From the NCBI RefSeq assembly GCF_000702625.1, contig NZ_JNIS01000001.1, positions 2,484,001 to 2,548,000 of the forward strand: 64,000 bases of DNA, given 5' to 3'. Shown here one piece after another: positions 34,337-42,554 of the stretch; positions within the stretch are counted from its first letter, which is position 1; every line of letters starts with the position of its first letter. Source of the stretch: Exiguobacterium oxidotolerans JCM 12280. Lineage in GTDB: Bacteria > Bacillota > Bacilli > Exiguobacteriales > Exiguobacteriaceae. The notes under the pieces are model-generated. The model was not told the origin of the DNA. It saw only the letters and a program-made list of their open reading frames with translations, and did no database searches. The translations under genes and the position numbers were made by a program.

Positions 34337-36262
34337 ATGCAGCAAGACTCTGGCATTTGGTCGCGTATGCGACTAAAGGTAGGCCAAGGTGTGAAAAGCA
34401 CCTACACAGAACATAAACTTTTTTGGATTGCGACATTATTGATTTGGCTAAAAACGTATGTGGCATACACGCTGTTTTTCGATGTTCCGATTACGAATTC
34501 AGCACAGGCATTCATCTTACTGATTAATCCAATCAGTTCGGCGCTCTTCATGTTTGGATTTAGTTTCTTCTTCCGTGGTAACGTTCAAAAATGGTTCATC
34601 TACGGAATACTCGTCCTTGCGACGCTCGTTCTTTATGCGGACATCATTTTCTTCCGCTTCTTCAATGACTACTTGACGTTACCGGTCTTGTTCCAAACAT
34701 CAAATGCGGAAACGGTCTCAGCATCGCTTACATCATTGTTGACATGGGCAGACTTATTGATTGTCGGCGATCTATTGATTCTTCCGTTCTTCTTACGAAA
34801 AATGGACATGTCTAAAAATGTCGCGTCACGAGGACGCGCGATTTTAGCTTTCGTCGCAGCAACTGCTGTTTTCCTTGGAAACTTGGCACTTGCGGAAACA
34901 GAACGTCCGGAACTATTGACACGGGCATTTGACCGCGAGTTACTCGTCAAAAATATTGGAACGTTTAACTTCCATATGTATGACGCGTTGATTCAATCAA
35001 AAACATCAGCACAAAAAGCTCTTGCGGACAGTTCTGAATTGTCGGAAGTTCAAAACTTCGTCGCGTCGAAGTATGCTGAGCCGAACCCGGTCATGTTCGG
35101 TAAGTACGAAGGTAAAAACGTCATCGTGATGTCATTCGAATCGGCCCAATCATTTGCGGTTGGTCTGAAAGCGCCGAATGGTCAAGAAATCACACCGAAC
35201 TTAAACAAATTAATTAAAGAGTCACATTCATGGGATAACTTCTACCATAATACGGGACAAGGGAAGACATCGGATGCTGAATTCATCTTAGAGAATTCAA
35301 TCTATCCACTTGGTCGTGGTTCTGCGTTCTTTACGAATGGGGAAAATGAATTCCGGGCAACACCAGAGATGTTAAAAGAAGACGGCTATTATTCTGCCGT
35401 GTTCCATGCGAACAATAAATCATTCTGGAATCGTGACATCGTCTACAATAGTTTTGGTGTCGATCGTTTCTTCTCGGAGACCGATTATGATCTCGGTAAC
35501 CCGGATGATTTAACGGAGTGGGGTTTACTCGACGACAAGTTCTTTGAACAGTCGTTACCAATGTTGAAAGATCTTCCACGTCCGTTTTATTCGAAGTTCA
35601 TCACATTGACGAACCACTATCCGTTCGAAATGCCGAAACCGGAAGATGAACTTGTCCCACCGCTTGAGACGAGTTCGACGACATTGAATCATTATGTCCA
35701 AGCCCTCGCATACCAAGACATGGCACTCGGTAAGTTCATCGATGGTCTGAAAGAGGATGGTACATGGGACGATACAATCTTCATGTTGTATGGTGACCAT
35801 TACGGAATCTCGACGAACCATAACGCGGCGATGGCGGAGCTCCTCGAAAAAGATGAGTTGACGGCATATGACGTCGCTCAGTTGCAACGTGTTCCGTTCG
35901 TCATTCACTTACCAGGACAAACTAAAGGTGTGAAGCACGAAGAAGTGGCAAGTCAAATCGACATGAAACCAACATTGCTCCACCTATTAGGAAAAGACTT
36001 TAAGGATGAAGTCTTGTTCGGAACAGATTTGTTCTCAAAAGAACATAAAGATTACGCCTTGTTCCGTGATGGGTCTATCATCACCGATAAAACCGTTTAT
36101 ACACAAGAAACGTGTTATGACCGGAAAACAGGTGAAGAAGTGACGGATGAAGAAAATGGAGCCATCTGTAAAGAGGCAGTCAAGCAGTCAGAAAAAGAAC
36201 TCGGTCTGTCGGACAAAGTCATTTACGGTGACTTGCTACGTTTCTTACAAAAGTCTAAATAA
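34337..36262 (+). CDS. ltaS: lipoteichoic acid synthase, LtaS type
   Basis: A 641-aa polytopic sulfatase-fold enzyme. Five membrane helices (residues about 30-180) precede an extracellular domain with the catalytic threonine Thr311 in GQGKTSDAEF and other metal ligands (SFESAQS, YGDHYG). It polymerises glycerol phosphate from phosphatidylglycerol onto a glycolipid anchor. The linker has a likely signal-peptidase cut after KALA (about residue 230), as in staphylococcal LtaS. Preceded by AGGAGGCAGG. Confidence 0.92.
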   Translation: MQQDSGIWSRMRLKVGQGVKSTYTEHKLFWIATLLIWLKTYVAYTLFFDVPITNSAQAFILLINPISSALFMFGFSFFFRGNVQKWFIYGILVLATLVLYADIIFFRFFNDYLTLPVLFQTSNAETVSASLTSLLTWADLLIVGDLLILPFFLRKMDMSKNVASRGRAILAFVAATAVFLGNLALAETERPELLTRAFDRELLVKNIGTFNFHMYDALIQSKTSAQKALADSSELSEVQNFVASKYAEPNPVMFGKYEGKNVIVMSFESAQSFAVGLKAPNGQEITPNLNKLIKESHSWDNFYHNTGQGKTSDAEFILENSIYPLGRGSAFFTNGENEFRATPEMLKEDGYYSAVFHANNKSFWNRDIVYNSFGVDRFFSETDYDLGNPDDLTEWGLLDDKFFEQSLPMLKDLPRPFYSKFITLTNHYPFEMPKPEDELVPPLETSSTTLNHYVQALAYQDMALGKFIDGLKEDGTWDDTIFMLYGDHYGISTNHNAAMAELLEKDELTAYDVAQLQRVPFVIHLPGQTKGVKHEEVASQIDMKPTLLHLLGKDFKDEVLFGTDLFSKEHKDYALFRDGSIITDKTVYTQETCYDRKTGEEVTDEENGAICKEAVKQSEKELGLSDKVIYGDLLRFLQKSK

Positions 36263-36278
36263 GTCGTGACAAACACTA

Positions 36279-36325
36279 AAAAAGCCGAAATCCCTATACG
36301 TCTTAAGGGATTTCGGCTTTCTTTT
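36279..36325 (+). terminator. terminator of ltaS
   Basis: A perfect 15-bp stem, AAAGCCGAAATCCCT (36281-36295) / AGGGATTTCGGCTTT (36306-36320), and a T-rich tail. Confidence 0.9.
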
Positions 36326-36360
36326 GTTCGTACGATTCGTTTCGCAAGACTTATGACGAC

Positions 36361-36401
36361 AAAAAAAGGTGAGCCTTCTCGACGAGAAAGCTCACCTTTT
36401 T
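36361..36401 (-). terminator. terminator of the DUF2759 gene
   Basis: AAAAAGGTGAGC (36363-36374) / GCTCACCTTTTT (36390-36401), with poly-T on the minus strand. Confidence 0.85.
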
Positions 36402-36417
36402 AATGTTTATCCAACGA

Positions 36418-36597
36418 TTACGATGGGATTCCACCGAAAATCAGCGTCGCAATACCGAACCAGCCGAATAGTACAACAGTCAGTCCAGCAAATACGAGTG
36501 GAAACATTTGGCGTTTCTTAAGTGAACGGACGACGGCCCAAACACCGACGAGTGCTACGATGAAGAAAAGCCAACCGATTGGTTGATCCAAATGCAT
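36418..36597 (-). CDS. yqgW: DUF2759 family small membrane protein (YqgW-like)
   Basis: A 59-aa protein with two hydrophobic segments: PIGWLFFIVALVGVWAVV, and the second around residues 33-55. Start at 36597 because AAGGGGGA lies 7 nt upstream; an in-frame codon eight residues earlier has no site. Unknown function; conserved in Bacillales next to yqgX. Confidence 0.8.
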   Translation of the reverse strand: MHLDQPIGWLFFIVALVGVWAVVRSLKKRQMFPLVFAGLTVVLFGWFGIATLIFGGIPS

Positions 36598-36764
36598 GAC
36601 GTACTCCCCCTTAAAAATCACGTTATGAAGTTCACGAAGATTTCACTTAAATCTCACTTTTTAGTTTAGCTGACTATCCGCCTAAAGTCGAGAGGGGGAA
36701 GAGGGAACTTTCGACAATTTCGTGTATAGTAGAAAAGAATGATGTTTAAAAGGAGTCTGATCAT

Positions 36765-37382
36765 ATGGAAATCGTAAGTATTACTTCAGGTATCGCCTCG
36801 GAAAACGGATACCTTCTTTTTCGAGATGGGAAATGTCTCGTCATTGATCCGGGAACGGAAGATATGCGTTTCTTTGACGAAATCGAACAGCGGAACGCGC
36901 AAGTCGAAGCAATCCTCTTAACACACGCTCATTTTGATCACATCGGTGGCGTTGACATGTTGAGACGATTCACATCGGCTCCAGTCTATCTTCATCAAAA
37001 TGAAGCAAAGTGGCTGGCGAATCCCGATTTAAATGGATCGTCGAAGTTTGGTGTGCCGCCGGTCAAAGTCAAACCGGCTGAGCATCTGTTAGAGCCTGGA
37101 CCACTCTCGATCGGTAGTTTTAACATGCATGTTCTTGAAACGCCTGGGCATTCGCCTGGTAGCGTTACGTTCTACTTCAAAAATGAGCGGGTTGCCTTTG
37201 CCGGCGATTTGTTGTTTAAGCAGAGTGTTGGGCGGACGGACTTACATGGTGGCGATCAAGACACGTTGATGCGCTCGATTGATCGAATCATCGCCGAGTT
37301 GCCGCACGACACGACGTTTTACCCTGGACATGGTCCGACGACAACATTGCGTCAAGAAGTTAAGAACAATCCGTTCTTTTGA
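36765..37382 (+). CDS. yqgX: MBL-fold metallohydrolase, glyoxalase II-like (YqgX)
   Basis: A 205-aa metallo-beta-lactamase-fold hydrolase. Zinc ligands are THAHFDHIGG, ETPGHSPGS and AGDLLF, with the final His in YPGHGPTT. The family cleaves thioesters such as S-lactoyl-thiol conjugates in methylglyoxal detoxification; the thiol used here is not known. Preceded by AAAGGAG; shares a bidirectional terminator with the convergent yqgY. Confidence 0.88.
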   Translation: MEIVSITSGIASENGYLLFRDGKCLVIDPGTEDMRFFDEIEQRNAQVEAILLTHAHFDHIGGVDMLRRFTSAPVYLHQNEAKWLANPDLNGSSKFGVPPVKVKPAEHLLEPGPLSIGSFNMHVLETPGHSPGSVTFYFKNERVAFAGDLLFKQSVGRTDLHGGDQDTLMRSIDRIIAELPHDTTFYPGHGPTTTLRQEVKNNPFF

Positions 37383-37390
37383 TTATGTGT

Positions 37391-37432
37391 AAAAAAACGC
37401 CTGCTCTTCGACTGAAGAGCAGGCGTTTTTTA
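37391..37432. terminator. bidirectional terminator between yqgX and yqgY
   Basis: A perfect 17-bp inverted repeat (37393-37409 and 37414-37430, core CGCCTGCTCTTC) flanked by A and T runs. Confidence 0.9.
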
Positions 37433-37434
37433 TT

Positions 37435-37698
37435 TTACATCTGGAAGTTGGACCAATACGTGAAGACGATAAAGAATACTGTTAAGTAAGCTGCAAAGAT
37501 GTAGACATACGTTTTTTCAGTTAGGCGAAGATAGCCTAATGCTGCAAAGAAGACAGTTTGTGCCAAGAAGACAAAGCCCATAACTAAAAATGAATCCGTA
37601 TGCTCACTTGAGCTCGCGTCGCCGCCAAGTGCGCCGATAAATGCCATGACTGCAATGATCCCAGTCCAAAATCCGAGTACGCGGTACATTCTCCCCAT
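37435..37698 (-). CDS. yqgY: DUF2626 family membrane protein (YqgY)
   Basis: An 87-aa protein with three hydrophobic helices (residues about 7-24, 38-58 and 64-84) and the family's GFWTGIIAVMAF start. Function unknown. Divergent from mgsR; the 225-bp gap between them holds three TTGTACAA repeats. Confidence 0.85.
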   Translation of the reverse strand: MGRMYRVLGFWTGIIAVMAFIGALGGDASSSEHTDSFLVMGFVFLAQTVFFAALGYLRLTEKTYVYIFAAYLTVFFIVFTYWSNFQM

Positions 37699-37830
37699 TC
37701 ATATAACCCCCTAAATCCGACAGATAGTCAATATACGTACTTATTTTACCAAGCAAACAATCATCCGTCCATCATGTTCTAGTGTTTGTTGAGGAATAAC
37801 TGTGAACAAAAGATGAAGTTTAATAAAAAG

Positions 37831-37860
37831 TTGTACAATAGTTGTACAAAAGGTGTACAA
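37831..37860 (+). repeat. three helically phased TTGTACAA repeats
   Basis: TTGTACAA at 37831-37838 and 37842-37849, and GTGTACAA at 37853-37860, each 11 bp apart, i.e. on the same face of the helix. Each is itself palindromic. The third overlaps the -35 of the mgsR promoter. The binding protein is not known. Confidence 0.75.
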
Positions 37861-37882
37861 AGCAAAAAAACCATGCTATAGT
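37854..37882 (+). promoter_or_regulatory. promoter of mgsR
   Basis: TGTACA (37854-37859), 17-bp spacer, TATAGT (37877-37882). The -35 lies inside the third TTGTACAA repeat. Confidence 0.55.
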
Positions 37883-37923
37883 TTCTGTAATGAGAAGCGC
37901 ATATTTTGAGAGGAGGAGCAACA

Positions 37924-38310
37924 ATGGCAAATGAGTTGATATTTTTCACGTATCCGAGCTGTACATCTTGTCGTAAAACGAAATCATGGTTAAAAGAGGA
38001 ACATGTTGATGTAGAAGAACGCCATCTGTTCAGAAATGCTCCGACAGTGGACGAATTGATGGAATTGTTGAAATTATCGACAGACGGCATCGAAAGTTTA
38101 CTTGCAACACGCAGCCAAGCTTTCAAAGATCTTGGGATTGATGTAGAGGATATGAAATTAAGCGAACTACTCCGATTGATGAGCGATAATCCGAAACTGT
38201 TACGTCGTCCAATTATTACTGATGGCAAACAACTCGTAATCGGGTATGATAAACCAGGTCTTGAAACACTAGCGAAGCGAAAAGCACGCTTAATCGCCCA
38301 AGTATCTTAA
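37924..38310 (+). CDS. mgsR: Spx/MgsR family transcriptional regulator
   Basis: A 128-aa ArsC-fold protein with the redox CxxC pair at Cys13-Cys16 (YPSCTSCRKTKSWL), and the family motifs LFRNAPTVDEL and RRPIITDGKQLVIGY. Spx and MgsR bind the RNA polymerase alpha C-terminal domain and activate thiol and heat/ethanol stress genes. Position just before comG matches B. subtilis mgsR (yqgZ) rather than spx. Start at ATG 37924, AGGAGG 7 nt away. Confidence 0.88.
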   Translation: MANELIFFTYPSCTSCRKTKSWLKEEHVDVEERHLFRNAPTVDELMELLKLSTDGIESLLATRSQAFKDLGIDVEDMKLSELLRLMSDNPKLLRRPIITDGKQLVIGYDKPGLETLAKRKARLIAQVS

Positions 38311-38341
38311 AGAAGCCGAGTTGTTCGGGCTTCTTTTTTTT
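38311..38341 (+). terminator. terminator of mgsR
   Basis: AGAAGCC / GGCTTCT stem with a long T run, beginning directly at the stop codon. Confidence 0.8.
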
Positions 38342-38367
38342 TGTACTTTTTTAAGTAAGGAGGTGTC

Positions 38368-39213
38368 ATGTTGAGAGAACTTGTCAGTCAATTGATTCAG
38401 CGATTTACACAAGGTGGTGTCACCGATGTGCATTTTGTTCCAGATGAACAGATGGCGCGTGTCATTTGTAGGACGGCCGACGGATTAAAGGAACAAGAAG
38501 CAATCCCTTTTAATCAATACAGTTCAATCGTTAGTCATATTCGGTATGAATCCAACTTGAAAGAACAAAATGAACGGATTCCGCAAAGTGGTGTCTATCC
38601 GGTTGACCAAAGTGGGATGCGGGTCTCGATTTTACCAAGTCGTCACGGGGACGCGATGTCATGGCGCTTCTATCGGGCGGTTGTCTCGAGTGAGATTGCG
38701 TCGACGCTTCTCAACCCGATTGAAGATTTAGAATGGCTCCAACAACAAAGTCACGGTTGTATCATCATTTCTGGTACGACGGGGGCAGGTAAGACGACGA
38801 TGCTCTATTCCTTGATGGCATCGATGCAAGGCAAGCGGATCATCTCTGTCGAGGATCCCGTCGAATGTACGGTGCCTGGTATCTTACAGCTTGAGTTAAA
38901 TGAAAAAGCCGGTTTTGACGCGACACGTTGTTTTGAGGAAATTCTTCGGGCAGACCCGGACTGGATTGCTTTTGGGGAAGTTCGAACTGCTGAAGCGGCA
39001 CGGCTCTCAATCAATGCTGCTCTTAGTGGGCACGTCGTCGTATTTACTTTACATGCCGGAACAGTCAATGAAGTGTTGTTACGCTTAAAATCACTAGGGA
39101 TTTCAGGGGAGGAGTTAGCGGTCTGTAAAAAGATCATTCATCTTTACCGGGAGGAGGGGCATGTCCACTGTACAGTAGAAAACTTAACACGAACAGCAAA
39201 TGTCGCTTTTTAA
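38368..39213 (+). CDS. comGA: competence type IV pilus assembly ATPase ComGA
   Basis: A 281-aa GspE/PilB-type ATPase. Walker A GTTGAGKTTM, Asp box VEDPVECTVPG, Walker B region RADPDWIAFGEVR, and His box VFTLHAGTVNE. It drives assembly of the transformation pilus that pulls in DNA. It is shorter than B. subtilis ComGA (about 356 aa), with less N-terminal and C-terminal sequence. TAAGGAGGTG precedes the start. First gene of the comG operon. Confidence 0.9.
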   Translation: MLRELVSQLIQRFTQGGVTDVHFVPDEQMARVICRTADGLKEQEAIPFNQYSSIVSHIRYESNLKEQNERIPQSGVYPVDQSGMRVSILPSRHGDAMSWRFYRAVVSSEIASTLLNPIEDLEWLQQQSHGCIIISGTTGAGKTTMLYSLMASMQGKRIISVEDPVECTVPGILQLELNEKAGFDATRCFEEILRADPDWIAFGEVRTAEAARLSINAALSGHVVVFTLHAGTVNEVLLRLKSLGISGEELAVCKKIIHLYREEGHVHCTVENLTRTANVAF

Positions 39214-39230
39214 ACCGATTTCATCGACTA

Positions 39231-40169
39231 TTGTCAAAAGGCATTTCGACGAAGGAAACGTTAGAAATCTTAAAACGATTCGAAGAGCCGATCCTTCTGC
39301 CGGTCATCGAAGAGATGCAACGACGGTTAGAGAGCGGGAATCCGTTATCTGTTGCATTAGAACCACTCGCCTTGTCCCCTTCGCTTCAACGTCTGCTTCA
39401 GGTGGGTGATCAAACGGAACGTCCCTTGATGATTTTAAAACAGGTCATTCGCTTGCTGGAGTTAGAAAATCAAATGAAAAAGAAATTTTGGAAAATGGCG
39501 CGGTATCCACTCGTCCTCGCCTCAAGCTTGATGTTACTGTTCATGTTTTATGCCCTCTACGTGTTTCCTTCCTTACTCGAGATGTCGAGTCCAGAAAGTC
39601 TTCCGCGCTTCTTAGTCTTGATTTTACACCCTTCAGCTAAGTACGTCCTTGCAGCGACTCCGATTCTGTTACTTTCGATCCTCCTTCTCACTTTTCGTCT
39701 GATTCCGGTCAAACGGCTATTACAGTTTAAAATCATCCAAAAACTTCTTCAGTTGTATTACAGTTACTTGTTTACGATTGAGATTGGTTCTTTTATTGAC
39801 GCAGGTTTCTCGTTGGAAGAGGCTTTCCGCTCGCTTGAACAGGGGCAGACAGGAAAGAAACAACAGATGTACGCAATGCTTCACCAACATCAACAAGCGG
39901 GCACCTCGTTATCTGAAGCCATCTTACAAGAACAAATCATTGATGTTGAAACCGTTGGGCTCGTTCATCTTGCTCGAGAAAGTGGTGACCTAGGTCCATT
40001 ATTGCTAGCACAAGCGAGTCTGTTGCATGAATCGATTGAAGAAGAGTTGGAGAAAAAACTGCTGTTGATTGAACCGGTCTTGTATGGAGGCTTGACGATC
40101 ATGACAGGCAGCTTATTTTTTATTTTGTACTACCCGATCCAACTGGCGATTCAACAACTTCCATTTTGA
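39231..40169 (+). CDS. comGB: competence type IV pilus assembly membrane protein ComGB
   Basis: A GspF/PilC-type protein with three membrane segments (near residues 88-110, 135-160 and 285-305 of the 312-aa reading) and two cytoplasmic GspF domains. It is the pilus base platform for ComGC assembly. The start is uncertain. TTG 39231 is the first usual start, but family-like sequence (FLNRFHRLLSKG) extends upstream in the same frame to about 39201. There GGAGG at 39150-39154 and a CTG at 39168 are available, overlapping comGA. Confidence 0.88.
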   Translation: MSKGISTKETLEILKRFEEPILLPVIEEMQRRLESGNPLSVALEPLALSPSLQRLLQVGDQTERPLMILKQVIRLLELENQMKKKFWKMARYPLVLASSLMLLFMFYALYVFPSLLEMSSPESLPRFLVLILHPSAKYVLAATPILLLSILLLTFRLIPVKRLLQFKIIQKLLQLYYSYLFTIEIGSFIDAGFSLEEAFRSLEQGQTGKKQQMYAMLHQHQQAGTSLSEAILQEQIIDVETVGLVHLARESGDLGPLLLAQASLLHESIEEELEKKLLLIEPVLYGGLTIMTGSLFFILYYPIQLAIQQLPF

Positions 40170-40189
40170 AGAAAGAAGGAGTTTTGATT

Positions 40190-40435
40190 ATGAGACGATT
40201 CTTGAAAAACGAACGTGGATTCACTTTACTTGAAATGGCTGCTGTCTTATTAATTATTTCGCTACTGCTGCTCGTATTAATTCCGACGATGACGAGTGGA
40301 AAAGATCAAGCGAAAGGTGTTAGTTGTGAAGCGAACATCCGTGTCATTCGTTCCGAGGTCAACCTCTATTATGCGAAAGAAAAGAATTCTGATTTCCTGC
40401 CCGTCCGAAACTCCTTACATACCAACGTTTTCTAG
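40190..40435 (+). pseudogene. comGC: comGC, major competence pseudopilin, truncated by prophage insertion
   Basis: The first roughly 65-70 codons are a normal ComGC: MRRFLKNERGFTLLEMAAVL, with cleavage expected at ERG/FTLLE and the hydrophobic spine following, then SCEANIRVIRSEVNLYYAK. At about 40,380-40,410 the reading runs into non-homologous sequence and stops at 40435. The prophage integrase follows. Pilin domain C-terminal half is missing, so the pilus and DNA uptake should be lost in the lysogen unless the prophage excises. Start ATG 40190 after AAGAAGGAG; an upstream in-frame TTG at 40166 is less likely. Confidence 0.9.
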
Positions 40436-40456
40436 ACGTTTCGCGCTCGTTTCAAT

Positions 40457-40479
40457 CTGCACCTGCACTCTATCTGCAC
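40457..40479 (+). repeat. three CTGCAC repeats between attL and int
   Basis: CTGCAC at 40457, 40463 and 40474, in the 60 bp between the comGC remnant and the integrase stop. Direct repeats here are where arm-type integrase binding sites are expected. Function inferred from position only. Confidence 0.4.
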
Positions 40480-40493
40480 ATTCCATTGAAAAA

Positions 40494-41612
40494 TCAGGCG
40501 TTTTTGTCCGAATAAAGGTCGTCGAGGATGATGCGTGCCCGGTCCTTCATCTCGTCGGTCACATGGATATAATGTTTGACTGTCGTCGCAAGACTCGAGT
40601 GTCCGAGCATCGCTTGGATGCCAGGAAGGGGCAAGCCTTGTTGGATGAGCAACGTCGCATACGTGTGCCGTAACGTGTGCAGGGTGATGACGGGGAGTCC
40701 AGCTTGCTCCGAAAGGTCTTGGAACGGTCGCATCGCGAAGTGGTCATAGATGTACTGCCCGTCCTCGCGCGTGAAGACGAGGTCTTGCAGGTTATCGGCG
40801 CCCGTCTCGTGCAGCCACGTCCGTTGTTCAAACCGCCACCGCTCTAAAATCTTGCGCAGGTGATTGCTCATCGGAATGATACGGGAATGCCCGGACTTGA
40901 GCGTCGTCCATGTCTTGCGTCCTGCCTTCATGGATTGCCGGGCTTGGCGTTCGACACGGATCAATCCGTTTTTAAAATCGATATGCTCCCATCCGAGCGA
41001 TCGGGCCTCGTTGCTCCGCAGTCCGGTATGCGCTACAATGATATACAACTTCGCGATCGGGTGGTCCTTGTAGGCGGCCTCGAACTGCTGGATGTGTTCG
41101 ACGGTCCATAAGGTCTTTTCCCGTTCCGTGTGCTCGCGTCTGATTTGGATGCGGGCCTCTTTGTCGAGGATGTAGCCATTTTCGTAGGCGTAGGTGAGCA
41201 GGGCATTGATATGACGGGACAGGGCATTGCGGCTACTCGTCTTCAGTCCACGTTCCCGCGCGATGCGGTCTGCCCATGCCGTCAGTTCTCGCCGTGTTAA
41301 CGTAGCAAAAACCCGTTTGCCGAATACGGCACTGAATCGTTCGAACGCATAGTGGCGGTTGTCAATCGTCCGTTCCTTCAAGATGCCCTCCTGGACGTGC
41401 AGGTACTCGTCTGCGACCTCGCGCACCGTCTTGCCAGTCTTCTTGCCGAGCAATCCGTCCTCGTTTTTACGGATCATGTCCGTCGCCCAACGCTTGAGTT
41501 CCCGTTGCGTGTCCCGCGTCGCAGACGGTTGATGCCGGTTGCCGTCCCTGTCAGTCAGGGACAGGCGGGTCCAATACTTCCCGTTGTCCAGTCGTTTAAT
41601 ACTGTAGTGCAT
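40494..41612 (-). CDS. int: phage tyrosine recombinase (integrase)
   Basis: A 372-aa site-specific recombinase. An N-terminal AP2-like arm-binding domain (YSIKRLDNGKYWTRLSLTDR) and a SAM-like core-binding domain precede the catalytic domain with Arg in HTGLRSNEARSL, HTLRHTYAT (His-x-x-Arg), LGHSS and the nucleophilic Tyr in VKHYIHVT. It integrates and excises the prophage at comGC. AAGGAGGAACATC precedes the start. Its 3' end faces attL, the usual place. Confidence 0.93.
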   Translation of the reverse strand: MHYSIKRLDNGKYWTRLSLTDRDGNRHQPSATRDTQRELKRWATDMIRKNEDGLLGKKTGKTVREVADEYLHVQEGILKERTIDNRHYAFERFSAVFGKRVFATLTRRELTAWADRIARERGLKTSSRNALSRHINALLTYAYENGYILDKEARIQIRREHTEREKTLWTVEHIQQFEAAYKDHPIAKLYIIVAHTGLRSNEARSLGWEHIDFKNGLIRVERQARQSMKAGRKTWTTLKSGHSRIIPMSNHLRKILERWRFEQRTWLHETGADNLQDLVFTREDGQYIYDHFAMRPFQDLSEQAGLPVITLHTLRHTYATLLIQQGLPLPGIQAMLGHSSLATTVKHYIHVTDEMKDRARIILDDLYSDKNA

Positions 41613-41655
41613 GATGTTCCTCCTTTGTCGTACATACGTTCTAGTCTCGTCCGAA

Positions 41656-41678
41656 AGAAAAAGGCACCTGAGTGCCCT
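41656..41678 (-). terminator. terminator of the phage lipoprotein gene
   Basis: On the minus strand GGCAC / GTGCC with a 4-nt loop and TTTTT, between the lipoprotein stop and int. Confidence 0.65.
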
Positions 41679-41690
41679 TAGTGTACTACG

Positions 41691-42311
41691 TTATTTCGTC
41701 GGAATCTCGACTGTATAGCGTTCTGCTAGATTTTCGAAGTTCGCATCTGACGGTCCATCGACGATGTACTTGATGCTCGTGATCTCTTTCGGGTCCGACT
41801 GGGCGACGAAGAAGATGTTTCCTTCTTTCTTCACCTTACCGATGAACTCGCCACCGACTTCATCCGATAAGAAGATTTCCGCGTCGACTTGCTCACCTGT
41901 ATTCGTCGTGATCGTCGCCTGGTTCGGATGGAAGTTGATAGTGTCGTCACTCGTGTTTTCCGCTGTCACGTCGACGACGACGAGCGTGACCTCGTCCTTG
42001 TCACCGAATGCCTCTTTGTATGCGTTCGCGACCTTGAGGCGTGACGTTTGAATCTTGTTGACCGAGAAGTTGATAGGACCGAGCGTCGTCTTCTCACCGA
42101 CCGCTTTATTCGTAAAGTATGTCGTCTTTTCGCCTGCCTCCGTCTTCTCGACGTTCGACTCTTCCTTGACGGCTTCCGTTTTCTCCGGCGCTGCCGCTTC
42201 TGTCTTATCTTCTGCTTTGGCTTCCGTATTCGGCTCCGTCGCGCTCTCTTCGCCGCAACCAGCGAGTAAAAGTGCTGCCGATAGGGATGCCCCCACGATC
42301 ATGCGTTTCAT
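41691..42311 (-). CDS. DUF4352-type lipoprotein, candidate superinfection exclusion protein
   Basis: A 206-aa lipoprotein: lipobox LLAGC (Cys19), then a long Glu/Lys/Thr/Ala-rich linker to about residue 75, then an Ig-like DUF4352 domain (NKIQTSRLK, VVVDVTAENTSDDTINFHP). It sits between int and the repressor, the slot where lactic-acid-bacterium phages keep lipoproteins such as Ltp that block DNA entry of related phages. So expression in the lysogen and a superinfection-exclusion role are likely by position, though not shown. Preceded by AAAGGAGGCAAC. Confidence 0.75.
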   Translation of the reverse strand: MKRMIVGASLSAALLLAGCGEESATEPNTEAKAEDKTEAAAPEKTEAVKEESNVEKTEAGEKTTYFTNKAVGEKTTLGPINFSVNKIQTSRLKVANAYKEAFGDKDEVTLVVVDVTAENTSDDTINFHPNQATITTNTGEQVDAEIFLSDEVGGEFIGKVKKEGNIFFVAQSDPKEITSIKYIVDGPSDANFENLAERYTVEIPTK

Positions 42312-42554
42312 AATGTTGCCTCCTTTTCGTATCTATACATATATTACCAAAGTAAAAACGAAAAAGTTTCATCTTTTTTAACAAATATGGAAAAGTATTC
42401 GACAATGTCCGGCCTTTCGTGTCGAACGAAATTAACCAAAGCTATGTAAAAATTGTGATAGGTCTATTGTATTATTTTCCAAAATTAATTATTATGAGAA
42501 AAGTATCATAAAAACAAGCGTTCGTATTTCAGAACGATGAAGGGGACTGTGTCA

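Noticed and set aside
40190-40435. comGC truncation as a simple nonsense or sequencing error
   Set aside because: The sequence after the break has no pilin similarity in any frame and runs directly into an inward-facing integrase and a full phage gene set.
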